Made by a program: the position numbers and the translations under genes. A stretch of DNA of 19,547 nt from JAGLTN01 sp035403325 (GTDB lineage Bacteria > Planctomycetota > Phycisphaerae > Sedimentisphaerales > Anaerobacaceae), in assembly GCA_964492365.1 (NCBI GenBank), contig CAZBKA010000052.1, forward strand, positions 1-19,547, written 5' to 3'. The notes beneath the pieces are model-generated. The model saw only the letters and a program-made list of their open reading frames with translations, was not told the origin of the DNA and ran no database searches. This document shows, piece by piece, positions 1 to 8,869 of the stretch. Position 1 is the first letter of the stretch, and each line of letters begins with the position of its first letter.

Positions 1-1
1 A

Positions 2-565
2 ACCCAGCCAAGATTTGGTATACCTTCTTATGCTAATGCTAATAGCAGCAACACTCATCCTGATTATCCTATTGTTATTCTTGTAAATTCATCTTCTGCC
101 AGTGCTTCAGAGATCGTTTCTGGTGCGCTGCAGGATGAAAAATACAAAAGGGCTGTTATTGTAGGTGATAGAACTTACGGCAAAGGTAGTGTTCAGGGAA
201 TAACACAATATTCTAATGGTGGTCTGGCTCAGCTGAAATATACGATGGCATATTATCATTTGCCTTCAGGTCAGAGGGTTGAAAGTAAAGAAGAGGTCGA
301 AGAAAAAGGTAGAAAAGATTGGGGAATTACACCGGATGTTGAGGTAAAACTTAAAAGTAATGAGTTTAAAGCTATGTTTGATGCCAGACGTGATAACGAC
401 GTGCTCGTAAAAGCGGGTCATAATGACGAAAACATACCTGTAAAGAAACATTCAATCCAGGATATGCTTGATGCTGATCCTCAGTTGGCGATTGGCGTGC
501 TGGTTGTAAAGAGCAAACTCATACAGTCGGGCAATTACATTTCAGTAAGTGAACAGGGAAAATAA
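2..565 (+). CDS. C-terminal part of S41 (CtpA/Prc-type) carboxy-terminal processing protease, 5' truncated
   Basis: The reading frame is open from base 2 to the TAA at 563-565; the start and the upstream half, which would include the PDZ domain, lie outside the window. The visible part holds the S41 catalytic core. An A-S-A-S-E-I motif contains the likely nucleophile Ser (codon 101-103). V-G-D-R-T-Y-G-K-G contains the catalytic Lys (codon 182-184), 27 residues later. Family members usually space these about 25 apart, and the two extra residues fall in the loop after GALQD. A short C-terminal tail of about 70 residues follows. These serine/lysine proteases act in the periplasm and trim or degrade proteins from the C terminus. 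lysS follows after 18 bp, so the two are probably co-transcribed. The family is clear, but the exact subfamily and substrate cannot be told from this fragment. Confidence 0.9.
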   Translation, partial: TQPRFGIPSYANANSSNTHPDYPIVILVNSSSASASEIVSGALQDEKYKRAVIVGDRTYGKGSVQGITQYSNGGLAQLKYTMAYYHLPSGQRVESKEEVEEKGRKDWGITPDVEVKLKSNEFKAMFDARRDNDVLVKAGHNDENIPVKKHSIQDMLDADPQLAIGVLVVKSKLIQSGNYISVSEQGK

Positions 566-570
566 AATAA

Positions 571-576
571 GAAGGA
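571..576 (+). promoter_or_regulatory. Shine-Dalgarno site selecting the TTG start of lysS
   Basis: GAAGGA lies 7 nt upstream of TTG at 584. No in-frame ATG or GTG gives a better N terminus for the LysRS frame. This supports a TTG start and translation signals typical of SD-led genes here. Confidence 0.6.
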
Positions 577-583
577 TTTTGGT

Positions 584-2026
584 TTGGCAGAAGAAAATAA
601 ATTTGAACAACAAAGGCAGCAACGCCTTGAGTCTATTGAAAAATTGGGAATTGACCCTTATGGTAGCAGATATGATGGAACCGAATCTTCAGTTTCAGTC
701 AAGGCCAGGTTTGTTGATGGAGACGAAACACAGCGAGGCAGATGTGCAGGTAGGATTGTACTTCTGAGAGATATTGGAAAGCTTATTTTTCTTACACTTC
801 GTGATGTCCAGGGGACCATTCAGGTGGGTTTAAGCAAAACATTGCTCGCTGAGCAGTGGGAGTTAGTCAAGCTGTTTGACCTTGGTGATATCATTGGTGC
901 TGAGGGGCAGGTCGGAAAGACAAAAACTGGCGAAATAACGATATGGTCAGATAAGGTAACTTTTTTGTCCAAATCATTGAAGCAGCCACCCGAGAAATTC
1001 CATGGTCTTGCGGATGTAGACCTTCGATATCGCCAGAGATATGTTGACCTTTGGGCCAATCCTGAAGTGATGGACAGGTTCAAACTCAGAAGTCAGATGA
1101 TAGCAAGTATTCGTCAGCACTTAATCGGGAAAGATTTTCTTGAAGTTGAAACCCCTATGATGCAGGCAATTGCTGGTGGTGCCGCTGCCAGGCCCTTTAT
1201 TACTCATCATAATACTCTTGATATGGATCTCTATCTGAGGATCGCTCCCGAGTTGTTCTTGAAGAGATTGCTGGTCGGCGGAATGGAGAAGGTTTTTGAG
1301 ATCAACCGCAATTTCCGCAACGAAGGCCTTAGCAGACGTCATAATCCAGAATTTACTATGATGGAACTTTACCAGGCATATGCTGATTACAATGTTATGA
1401 TGGATATAGCAGAAGAAGTTGTTTGTCTGCTGGTAGAAAAATATTGTAATGGTAATACTGTCCAATTTGATGATATGCCCATAGATTACACTAGGCCTTG
1501 GCGAAGAGCTAAATATGCCGAACTTCTTAAAGAATATAGCGGCTGTGATATTGATGATATTGCGGCTATCAGGGAAAAAGCCAAGTCTCTTGGTTTCAAA
1601 GAGTCACAAATGGATGATTCTGTGGTTATCAACGAGGTATTTGAAGAGACCGTCGAAAAAAATCTTGTCAATCCTACATTCGTGATAGATTACCCTGCTG
1701 TACTTTGTCCTCTTACGAAACGTAAAAAAGATAATCCGGATTACGCAGAACGATTTGAATTGTTTATTGGTAAGATGGAACTTGCGAACGCTTATACCGA
1801 GCTTAACGACCCGGCTGTTCAGGAAGAAAATTTCAGGGTTCAGCTTCGCGGTCAGGAAGAAACAATGGCAACCATGGATGAGGACTATATTAACGCTTTG
1901 AAATATGCTATGCCGCCAGCTGGTGGTCTTGGTATTGGTATTGACAGACTTGTTATGCTGCTTACATCCGCTACGACAATACGTGATGTTATCTTGTTCC
2001 CACTTCTAAAGCCATCTTCTGAATAA
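584..2026 (+). CDS. lysS: Lysyl-tRNA synthetase, class II
   Basis: This 480-residue protein charges tRNA-Lys with lysine in the cytoplasm. An N-terminal OB-fold anticodon-binding domain (about residues 50-130) precedes the class II catalytic domain. Motif 1 is seen as RYRQRYVDL (148-156). Motif 2 is INRNFRNEG followed by RHNPEFTMMEL (from 240), and motif 3 is GLGIGIDRL (448-456) with the conserved Arg455. Length and motif order match bacterial LysS, and nothing is missing. Translation starts at TTG 584 behind a GAAGGA site. The neighbour upstream is a CtpA-type protease and 15 bp downstream are the Lol-type transporter genes; lysS next to lolCD is also known from other diderm bacteria such as Deltaproteobacteria. 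Identification is secure. Confidence 0.97.
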   Translation: MAEENKFEQQRQQRLESIEKLGIDPYGSRYDGTESSVSVKARFVDGDETQRGRCAGRIVLLRDIGKLIFLTLRDVQGTIQVGLSKTLLAEQWELVKLFDLGDIIGAEGQVGKTKTGEITIWSDKVTFLSKSLKQPPEKFHGLADVDLRYRQRYVDLWANPEVMDRFKLRSQMIASIRQHLIGKDFLEVETPMMQAIAGGAAARPFITHHNTLDMDLYLRIAPELFLKRLLVGGMEKVFEINRNFRNEGLSRRHNPEFTMMELYQAYADYNVMMDIAEEVVCLLVEKYCNGNTVQFDDMPIDYTRPWRRAKYAELLKEYSGCDIDDIAAIREKAKSLGFKESQMDDSVVINEVFEETVEKNLVNPTFVIDYPAVLCPLTKRKKDNPDYAERFELFIGKMELANAYTELNDPAVQEENFRVQLRGQEETMATMDEDYINALKYAMPPAGGLGIGIDRLVMLLTSATTIRDVILFPLLKPSSE

Positions 2027-2041
2027 TGGATCGGGAATACA

Positions 2042-3394
2042 ATGCTGAAATATATTATCTGGCTGCGATATTTAAGTAAGAAAAAAATAGTACTACTAAG
2101 TATTGCTGCGGTTGCTTTCTCTTGCGCATTGCTGATAGTAGTATCAAGTCTTTTTACTGGTTTTATTAATGCCTTCGAGGCAAGTGCTTCTGATACTCTC
2201 GGCGATGTTGTTATAGCAGCGTCCGATGGGATGAAGATAGAAAAATATGACCACCTCATAGAAAGTCTCAAAGATATTGAATCTGTAGAAGCAGCCACCG
2301 CTGTTATCACAACACAAGGATTGCTGCGTCTGGCAAGTGGTAATGTTCGGGCAGTAGAAATATGGGGAATTGATATTCAAACCAGGGCCCAGGTTGTTGC
2401 TCTCAAACAAAGCCTGCTGAAGCAAAAGGATAGCTTAAATCCATTGACTTTCAATCCATCCAATAACGAAGATATTCTTGGCGGTTTTATTGGCATTGCG
2501 ATTACTGAAGACCCTGACCCGATTACCGATGAGTACGATGTTCAAGCTGTTTTGAAAGAAAACATCGATAAAAAGGTTGCCCTTACCACCGGTGTTTTGA
2601 TCGAAGATGATGCCGTGCAAGGCGAAAGTAGATTTAAAAGAAGGAATATTGCTTTTACCATAACTGATATATTTTTTACCGGTACATATGAAATAGATAA
2701 AAATTTTGTATTTCTGCCAATCGATAAACTCCAGGAAAAATTATACCCCGATATAGACCTGCCCATAGCAGATCAGGTACATATAAAACTAAAAGCAGAT
2801 AGTGACATCGAATTATCCATGGCTCAGATAGCGGGGTTATGGCAAAATTTCGCAAAGAGTGAACTTGGTTGGAGTGATTATCGATCTTCCCTGATTTCTA
2901 TTAAAACATCAAAGCAGATGCAGGAGCCATTGGTAGCTGAATTCAGAAAACAAATGCAGGTATTGCTTGCCATTTTTAGTGTTGTCAGCTTTAGCGTTGT
3001 TGTTTTGATTTTTTGTATCTTTTATATGATAGTTGAAACAAAGCGAAAGGATATTGGCATAATCAGAAGCTGTGGTGCTTCAACATCGACAATAATGGGA
3101 ATATTTCTTGGTTTTGGCGGTTGTGTAGGTTTTATCGGCGCAGGTTTCGGAGTTTTGCTTGGTTATCTCATAACTAAAAATGTCAATATTGTAGAGCACT
3201 GGGTAAGTTCTGCACTGGGACTCAAGCTATGGAAGAGCAGTGTATATCTGTTTACAAAAATTCCGAATGAAATGGATTGGGATGCCGTGATGCCTATAGT
3301 TATTTCCGCAACAGTTGCAGCCTGTTTGGGTGTCTTGTTGCCGGCAATCGTCGCCGCAAAGGTCAGACCTGTTAAAATATTGAGGTACGAATAA
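2042..3394 (+). CDS. LolC/LolE-type (FtsX family) ABC transporter permease, first copy
   Basis: The 450-residue membrane protein has the LolC/LolE/MacB layout. One membrane helix sits near the N terminus (about residues 17-40), followed by a periplasmic domain of about 265 residues and three C-terminal helices (about 308-332, 351-377, 416-440). The cytoplasmic segment ETKRKDIGIIRSCGAS between helices 2 and 3 is the characteristic FtsX-family coupling region. The C-terminal AAKVRPVKILRYE is also typical. With the next two genes it should form a lipoprotein-releasing transporter that extracts lipoproteins from the inner membrane for transfer to the outer membrane. It is about 40-50 residues longer than E. 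coli LolC/E. It starts 15 bp after lysS and ends 7 bp before the second permease. A LolC/E role is favoured by the paired permeases, but a MacB-like exporter cannot be excluded. Confidence 0.85.
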   Translation: MLKYIIWLRYLSKKKIVLLSIAAVAFSCALLIVVSSLFTGFINAFEASASDTLGDVVIAASDGMKIEKYDHLIESLKDIESVEAATAVITTQGLLRLASGNVRAVEIWGIDIQTRAQVVALKQSLLKQKDSLNPLTFNPSNNEDILGGFIGIAITEDPDPITDEYDVQAVLKENIDKKVALTTGVLIEDDAVQGESRFKRRNIAFTITDIFFTGTYEIDKNFVFLPIDKLQEKLYPDIDLPIADQVHIKLKADSDIELSMAQIAGLWQNFAKSELGWSDYRSSLISIKTSKQMQEPLVAEFRKQMQVLLAIFSVVSFSVVVLIFCIFYMIVETKRKDIGIIRSCGASTSTIMGIFLGFGGCVGFIGAGFGVLLGYLITKNVNIVEHWVSSALGLKLWKSSVYLFTKIPNEMDWDAVMPIVISATVAACLGVLLPAIVAAKVRPVKILRYE

Positions 3395-3401
3395 GATTTA
3401 A

Positions 3402-4748
3402 ATGTATAAATTTATTCTGGCATTTCGTTATTTGTTTAAAAGGCGGATAAGCTATCTGGCTTCATTGGCAGTAGCACTTTGCGTTTTCATTGTTGTCATT
3501 GTTATGACAGTAATGACCGGACTCGTTGATGATTACAAGCAGAAAAACCATGACTTTACAGGCGATTGTGTCCTGACAAGTGATTCACTTGTAGGTTTTG
3601 GTTACTATGAAGATTTTCTAAGAATACTTAATGAACAGGATTTTATTAAAGCCGCATCACCTGTCATAAAAAGCTATGCGATAATAACTTACCCTGATTC
3701 AGGAAGAAGTGTGGGTTTGGAGATAATGGGAGTCGATCCGGTTATGCATAGCAAAGCAACCGGGTTTGGTGAAAGCGTTTACTATAACAAAAAGGATATT
3801 TCAAAAGTTTTTTCACCTTCATACAATACCAGGCTTGATGGGTGTGTGCTCGGCATTGATATCTGGATAGACAGGGACTCAAGGGGCCAATACCAATACA
3901 GCGATCCCTATGAAGCAGCTTTTGTTATAAGCAGTTTCCCTCTGACTGTTAAGGGTGCATTAGCTCAGGCAGGTGCAGGTGAGGAAAAGACCGGCACATT
4001 TTACTATAGTGATGTTTCTCGTAGTGGTTTGGCAAGAGTTGATGGTGGTATGATATATATTGATTTCAATAAAGCCCAGCAGCTTTGTGGCATGGACGGA
4101 GATTTAAAGAGGATAAATGCAATACACATAAAATTTAAAGATGACCTGAAAATGGACGCAGGTTGTGAAAAAGTTGCCGTTCTCTGGGCGAATTACGTTG
4201 CGGAGATGAAGCAGCAGGAAAATGCAAATCTGCTTGATTATGTAAAAATACAAAGCTGGAAAGAAAACCGTCGTTCTTTCATTGCTGCAATGGAAAAAGA
4301 GCAGAAAATGATGGGTATGATGTTTTTATTTGTCGGTCTTACAACAGTTTTTGTTGTCTTTGCTGTTTTTTATCTGATTGTTAACAAAAAAAGCAAAGAC
4401 ATTGGAATTTTAAAGAGCGTAGGTGTTTCGAGTTTTAGTATTCTTACTATGTATTCTATTTTTGCTTTTTTTATGGGTGTAATAAGCTCCGCAATTGGGT
4501 CGTTTGCAGGTTGGGTTTTTTTGCTCAGGATGAATGATATTGAAAACTGGCTTTTTGTCCATTTTGGATTTCAGTTATGGGACAGGTCAATTTATTCCAT
4601 AGGTGATATTCCAAGCAAACTGGACTTTAATGTTTTGGTTACAATAGTATTTTCTGCTATATTAGCCTGCATGTTGGGAGCTTTTTTCCCGACCTGGCGG
4701 GCAGTCAGATTAAAGCCGGTACAAACTTTACAGGTGAATCAGCTATGA
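3402..4748 (+). CDS. LolC/LolE-type (FtsX family) ABC transporter permease, second copy
   Basis: This 448-residue paralogue of the preceding gene has the same topology: helix 1 at about 15-41, a large periplasmic domain, and helices at about 303-327, 346-375 and 411-432. NKKSKDIGILKSVGVS is the equivalent of the FtsX coupling segment, and the protein ends RAVRLKPVQTL as LolE-like proteins do. The two permeases are clearly divergent in their periplasmic domains, which fits a heterodimer like LolC-LolE rather than a recent duplication. Its TGA overlaps the lolD start (ATGA at 4745-4748), so translation of permease and ATPase is probably coupled. No strong Shine-Dalgarno site precedes its ATG, only 7 nt after the first permease, so reinitiation is likely. 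Confidence 0.85.
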   Translation: MYKFILAFRYLFKRRISYLASLAVALCVFIVVIVMTVMTGLVDDYKQKNHDFTGDCVLTSDSLVGFGYYEDFLRILNEQDFIKAASPVIKSYAIITYPDSGRSVGLEIMGVDPVMHSKATGFGESVYYNKKDISKVFSPSYNTRLDGCVLGIDIWIDRDSRGQYQYSDPYEAAFVISSFPLTVKGALAQAGAGEEKTGTFYYSDVSRSGLARVDGGMIYIDFNKAQQLCGMDGDLKRINAIHIKFKDDLKMDAGCEKVAVLWANYVAEMKQQENANLLDYVKIQSWKENRRSFIAAMEKEQKMMGMMFLFVGLTTVFVVFAVFYLIVNKKSKDIGILKSVGVSSFSILTMYSIFAFFMGVISSAIGSFAGWVFLLRMNDIENWLFVHFGFQLWDRSIYSIGDIPSKLDFNVLVTIVFSAILACMLGAFFPTWRAVRLKPVQTLQVNQL

Positions 4749-5443
4749 GCAAAGATAAATACTTATTAGAAGCAAAAAAAATTGTCAAATCTTATTCCCT
4801 TGGAGCAAGCAAGATAGAAGTCCTCAAGGGGGTTGATTTTTCTGTCGCCCCGGGTGAGTTTATTGCGATAACAGGAGCATCAGGCAGTGGAAAAAGCACC
4901 CTTTTGCACATATTAGGTGCACTGGATAAGCCCGACCAGGGGGTGGTTAATTTTCAAGGCAAAGATATTGCAATGTTTAGTAGTGGGCAGATGAACAAAT
5001 TCCGCAACCATAAAATAGGTTTTGTATTTCAGTTTTACCATTTATTGGATGAACTGAATGTTGCCGAAAATGTTTACCTGCCGGTAATGGCGTCAAGTTC
5101 ATTGGCGGGTTGGTTTAAGGTCCGCTCAAAGGCCAAAAAAAGGGCATATGATATGCTTGAACGGTTCGGTCTAAGTCATAGAGTAAAACACAAGCCTTAC
5201 CAGCTTTCAGGTGGGGAACGCCAAAGGGTCGCTATTGCCAGGGCACTTATGAACGAACCCGTTTTGCTTTTAGCCGATGAACCAACAGGAAATCTTGACT
5301 CTGAGACAGGAAATGGTATACTGAATGTCTTTGAAGAGCTTAACAAAACTGGTCAGACTATCATAATGGTTACTCACGACGACAGAATCGCTCACAGGGC
5401 ATCAAGAACAGTGGTCTTGGCAGATGGAAAAGTTAAAAATTAA
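4745..5443 (+). CDS. lolD: LolD-type ABC transporter ATP-binding subunit
   Basis: This 232-residue ATPase drives the permease pair encoded just upstream. It has Walker A GASGSGKST (44-52), a Q-loop in FVFQFYHL, the signature LSGGERQRVAIARAL (from about 154), Walker B LLLADEPTGNLD (from about 174) and the switch His in MVTHDD. The FYHLLDELNVAENVYLP stretch after the Q-loop and the EPTGNLD after Walker B are the pattern of the LolD/MacB/FtsE subfamily. The start overlaps the stop of the second permease by 4 bp. Subfamily and role follow from the permease neighbours; a MacB-type function is the alternative. Confidence 0.9.
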   Translation: MSKDKYLLEAKKIVKSYSLGASKIEVLKGVDFSVAPGEFIAITGASGSGKSTLLHILGALDKPDQGVVNFQGKDIAMFSSGQMNKFRNHKIGFVFQFYHLLDELNVAENVYLPVMASSSLAGWFKVRSKAKKRAYDMLERFGLSHRVKHKPYQLSGGERQRVAIARALMNEPVLLLADEPTGNLDSETGNGILNVFEELNKTGQTIIMVTHDDRIAHRASRTVVLADGKVKN

Positions 5444-5480
5444 GTGGTATTTTTATATTTTTTAAGAAAGAGAATTTGTT

Positions 5481-6338
5481 ATGGCATTGAAGATTTGGTT
5501 GGATGACAAATTGGTTGATGAACAAGATGCGAAAGTATCTGTTTTTGATCATGGTTTGCTCTATGGTGACGGTGTTTTTGAAGGTATCCGTGTCTATTTA
5601 GGAAAGGTTTTTGAAGAGAAGGCTCATATTGACCGTCTATATGAATCAGCTAAAGCAATCAGACTCGAAATACCAATGACCAAAGATCAAATGACAGATG
5701 CCATCCGAACAACAGTTAAAGCAAATGGTCTTCAGGAAGGCTATATTCGTCTCGTGGTTACACGCGGCATTGGTACTCTGGGGCTGAATCCGTTTACCTG
5801 CAAAAAAGCAGGTGTGATCATCATCGCATCGAATATTCAGCTTTATCCTAAAGAGTTTTATGAAAAGGGTATGAAAGTTATCAGTGCAACTACGATTCGT
5901 AATCACCCTTTGTCATTGCCGCCTCAAATTAAAAGTTTGAATTATTTGAATAATATTTCGGCTAAAATAGAAGCCCTTGATGCAAATGTGCCTGAAGCAA
6001 TAATGTATAATCATATGGGATATGTTGCTGAGGCTACAGGCGATAATATATTTATTGTCAAAAACGGAGTTGTTTCTACTCCTCCGGTAAGTTCCGGTTC
6101 ACTTGGTGGAATTACCAGGGCCGTTGTTATGAAGCTTGGCATACAAAATGGTTTTGAAATTATTGAAAAAAACCTCACAAGGTTTGATTTATATACTGCT
6201 GATGAGTTTTTCCTTACAGGAAGTGCCGCTGAAGTTATTGGAATTGTTGCCATCGACGGCAGAACCATCGGTGATGGCAAACCTGGTCCGGTTACTGAAA
6301 AACTCAGGAAGCTTTTCTTCGCGTATGCACGAAGTTGA
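5481..6338 (+). CDS. ilvE: Class IV PLP aminotransferase, probably branched-chain amino acid aminotransferase
   Basis: The 285-residue cytoplasmic enzyme belongs to the PLP fold-type IV family. HGLLYGDGVFEGIRVY near residues 24-39 is the N-terminal signature. Lys151, in QIKSLNYLNN, is the Schiff-base lysine. The family pattern EATGDNIFIVKNG and a glycine-rich SGSLGGITR loop bind the cofactor phosphate. The FEGIRVY form and the length favour IlvE, which transfers amino groups between glutamate and leucine, isoleucine or valine. D-alanine aminotransferase and aminodeoxychorismate lyase are close relatives and cannot be fully excluded. It starts 37 bp after lolD behind a purine-rich AAGAAAGAGAA sequence. 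The neighbours suggest no pathway-specific operon. Confidence 0.8.
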   Translation: MALKIWLDDKLVDEQDAKVSVFDHGLLYGDGVFEGIRVYLGKVFEEKAHIDRLYESAKAIRLEIPMTKDQMTDAIRTTVKANGLQEGYIRLVVTRGIGTLGLNPFTCKKAGVIIIASNIQLYPKEFYEKGMKVISATTIRNHPLSLPPQIKSLNYLNNISAKIEALDANVPEAIMYNHMGYVAEATGDNIFIVKNGVVSTPPVSSGSLGGITRAVVMKLGIQNGFEIIEKNLTRFDLYTADEFFLTGSAAEVIGIVAIDGRTIGDGKPGPVTEKLRKLFFAYARS

Positions 6339-6392
6339 TTAACTGTTTACTATATATATTTTTAGCCGTCGAAATAAAGGCTTCTGATTTTT

Positions 6393-7373
6393 ATGCGACG
6401 ATTGTCTGAGTATAATAATTTAGAGTTTTTCGCTCCCATTGAATCTCAATTGTTGGAGGTTCATGATTGCATAGATGCCCAGCTCGAAAGTTTGCATGAA
6501 CCGGTAAATCAGTTATTTGAACATGTAGACATCAGGTCTGGTAAAATGCTTAGACCGGGATTAGTCTTGCTTTCAGGTCTTTGCTGTGGTGGGATATTAC
6601 CTGTTCATATAACGGTTGCTGCGGTTATACAAATGGTTCATGAGGCGACTTTACTGCACGATGATGTTATTGATGAAGGTGACATCAGACGAGGCAATGC
6701 AACCGTAAACAGGCTTTTCGGAAATGAAACCGCTATACTTGCAGGTGATCTTTTATTGAGTAGGGCTTCCGTTATATGCAGTTCTCTTGATCCTGAAATT
6801 AATAAGGTTATTGCTTTTGCCACTTCGCAGGTCTGTGAAGGTGAGCTGGCTCAGTTGCTGCAAAGAGATAATTTTCAGCTTACCGAACCAGAGTATATAA
6901 AAATTATCAGTCAAAAAACTGCGGCTCTTTTCAGCAGTTGCTGTAAACTTGGAGCGGTTTGTTCAAATGCATCAGGGGACAAGGTTGAAGCTTTAAATGA
7001 ATTTGGTAAAAATATCGGCATTGCATTTCAGATAACAGACGATTTGCTTGATATAATCGGCAACGAAAAACAGACTGGTAAGACTGCTGGTAGAGATGCT
7101 GATAAAAACAAATTAACTCTTTCTTTAATACACAAGCTTTCGTCTGTAAATGAGAAAGAGAAGATGTCGTTAATACTAAAAATTGAAAACTCAAGGCAGG
7201 ACAGGAAAGTCCTTGCTGAGATACTAAGTAATAACGGCAGTCTGGAATATGCAAGCAAGCGTGCACAGCATTTTGTTGATCTGGCCATTGATTCATTGGC
7301 TGCTGTCAGCGACAGCCCCGCTAAGCAGGCCTTACTGGCGATAGCAAACTTTGTTACTAACAGAGTTGCGTAA
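6393..7373 (+). CDS. Long-chain all-trans polyprenyl diphosphate synthase
   Basis: The 326-residue protein condenses isopentenyl diphosphate onto an allylic primer. The first aspartate-rich motif is HDDVIDE (Asp90, 91, 94) followed by RRG, and the second is TDDLLD (Asp216, 217, 220). Both bind the Mg-diphosphate, and GDLLLSRA is also conserved. The residues four and five positions before the first motif are small (Thr and Ala in EATLLHDD), as in IspB-type enzymes. In the family, bulky residues there stop elongation at C15-C20, so a long product such as a C30-C45 quinone side chain is expected. That length is inferred. AAAGG at 6376-6380 is a possible, rather distant, ribosome site. Flanking gaps of 54 bp and more separate it from both neighbours. 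Confidence 0.88.
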   Translation: MRRLSEYNNLEFFAPIESQLLEVHDCIDAQLESLHEPVNQLFEHVDIRSGKMLRPGLVLLSGLCCGGILPVHITVAAVIQMVHEATLLHDDVIDEGDIRRGNATVNRLFGNETAILAGDLLLSRASVICSSLDPEINKVIAFATSQVCEGELAQLLQRDNFQLTEPEYIKIISQKTAALFSSCCKLGAVCSNASGDKVEALNEFGKNIGIAFQITDDLLDIIGNEKQTGKTAGRDADKNKLTLSLIHKLSSVNEKEKMSLILKIENSRQDRKVLAEILSNNGSLEYASKRAQHFVDLAIDSLAAVSDSPAKQALLAIANFVTNRVA

Positions 7374-7448
7374 GTATTTGGTTCAAATTTAAAAAGGTGT
7401 TAATTAGGCTTCCGTTTGCAGTATTTTCGATTAGCCCAAATTACATGT

Positions 7449-7477
7449 TTTACATAGCGATTCATAACCTTTATAAT
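7449..7477 (+). promoter_or_regulatory. Strong candidate sigma70-type promoter for rarA
   Basis: TTTACA (7449-7454, five of six consensus bases) and a perfect TATAAT (7472-7477) are separated by exactly 17 bp. A start of transcription is expected near 7483-7485, only 2-4 nt before the ATG at 7487. The site lies inside the N-terminal extension that a GTG start at 7397 would give, which argues that the extension is not translated. Confidence 0.6.
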
Positions 7478-7486
7478 GATATCGGT

Positions 7487-8869
7487 ATGGTTGAAAAGAA
7501 TAACACATTATTTTCAAATAGTGAAAACAACAATATTGCCTCTGTGGAGCCTCTCTCTGTGCGCATGAGGCCGGTTTGTCTCGACGATTTTGTGGGGCAG
7601 GATCATTTTCTTGGTAAAGATAAGTTATTAAGGCGTATGCTTGAGTCTGGCAAATTGAGCAGTTTGATATTTCATGGTCCGCCTGGTACCGGTAAAACTT
7701 CTCTTGCACGGGTAATCGCAAATTATACCAAAGCAAATTACCATTATCTAAGTGCACCGGCTGCTACCGTCAAAGATATACGCGATATTATCGGACAAGC
7801 AAAAGATGACCTTTGTGCAAAAGGTATAAGAACCGTTTTGTTTATAGATGAAATTCACCGATTCAACAGGGCCCAGCAGGATGTTTTGCTTGATGATGTT
7901 GAAAGCGGTTTGTTAATTATGATTGGTGCCACTACTGAAAACCCGTTTTTTTCAGTAAATTCAGCTTTGATTTCGCGCAGCAGTGTCTTTGGTTTTGAGC
8001 CTATCAGTGAGGAAGCCATTTTTATTTTGCTCAGGAAAGCTATAGAAGATAGTACCAGGGGACTTGCAAAATACGATATTAAAGCCGACGAAGATGCCCT
8101 CAGGTTTTTATGTGTAATGTGCAATGGTGATGCAAGAAAAGCTCTTAACGCACTTGAAGTTGGAGTTCTTTCACAGGCAAGCAGGTCATCGGACTCAACT
8201 GTGAAATTTGATTTAGCAATAGCTAAAGAATCAATTCAGCAAAAAACGATTAATTACGATAACAAAGATGATAGTCACTATGATTTAGCAAGTGCATTGC
8301 AGAAAAGTATGCGAGGCAGTGATCCTGATGCTGCGGTTTATTGGCTTGCAAGATTAATAGCAGGGGGAGAGGACCCTCGGTTTATCGCCAGACGTATTTG
8401 TGTCTGTGCTGCAGAGGATGTTGGAAATGCTGATCCGATGGCCACTGTATTGGCAGCTTCAGCAATGCAGATATCCGAGTTTGTTGGATTTCCAGAAGCA
8501 CAATTACCCTTAGCACAGGCTGCCATTTATATTGCATGTGCACCAAAGTCTAACGCCTCTTCAATGGCGATCTGGACTGCCGTTTCTGATGTAAAAAACA
8601 ACACCTTTGTGCCTGTGCCGAAGGATTTAAAAGACAATCATTATTTCTCAGCAAAAAAAGCCGGAATCGGAGCTGGTTATAAATACCCGCACAGTTACGG
8701 CGGTTTTGTTGTTCAGCAATACATGCCCAAAGAGGCAAAGAAGGAGTATTACACCCCTAAAAACGCTGGTTATGAAAAAAATATTAACCGGTATTTACAA
8801 AACCTTAAAAGCTTGATACAAAGTAACAGTACAGTTGATTTTGACGGTAAAGGTAATTTAGATGAATAA
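7487..8869 (+). CDS. rarA: Replication-associated recombination AAA+ ATPase RarA/MgsA
   Basis: This clamp-loader-like ATPase acts at stalled replication forks in the cytoplasm. Seen are Walker A GPPGTGKT (64-71), Walker B FIDEIHRFN (119-127), the sensor 1 segment IGATTENPFF and the arginine-finger SALISRS. The C-terminal MgsA domain is marked by RLIAGGEDPRFIARR and HSYGGFVVQQYMP. The frame is open upstream to a GTG at 7397, giving 490 residues, but the extra 30 residues are hydrophobic and match nothing expected. I choose ATG 7487 (460 residues) because family members run about 420-450 and a promoter lies in the extension. No Shine-Dalgarno site precedes 7487. The 3' end overlaps the next gene by 8 bp. 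Confidence 0.92.
   Translation: MVEKNNTLFSNSENNNIASVEPLSVRMRPVCLDDFVGQDHFLGKDKLLRRMLESGKLSSLIFHGPPGTGKTSLARVIANYTKANYHYLSAPAATVKDIRDIIGQAKDDLCAKGIRTVLFIDEIHRFNRAQQDVLLDDVESGLLIMIGATTENPFFSVNSALISRSSVFGFEPISEEAIFILLRKAIEDSTRGLAKYDIKADEDALRFLCVMCNGDARKALNALEVGVLSQASRSSDSTVKFDLAIAKESIQQKTINYDNKDDSHYDLASALQKSMRGSDPDAAVYWLARLIAGGEDPRFIARRICVCAAEDVGNADPMATVLAASAMQISEFVGFPEAQLPLAQAAIYIACAPKSNASSMAIWTAVSDVKNNTFVPVPKDLKDNHYFSAKKAGIGAGYKYPHSYGGFVVQQYMPKEAKKEYYTPKNAGYEKNINRYLQNLKSLIQSNSTVDFDGKGNLDE

Noticed and set aside
549..767. Overlapping plus-strand frame of 72 codons across the start of lysS
   Set aside because: It lies in another frame of lysS, has no family resemblance and no ribosome site of its own.
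6364..6390. AGCC...GGCT inverted repeat followed by a short T run before the prenyl synthase
   Set aside because: The stem is only 4 bp with an 11-base loop, and the T run comes after a gap, so it is too weak for a terminator call.
7397..7486. GTG-initiated 30-residue N-terminal extension of RarA
   Set aside because: It is hydrophobic, not expected for the family, and contains a strong promoter, so the ATG at 7487 is preferred.
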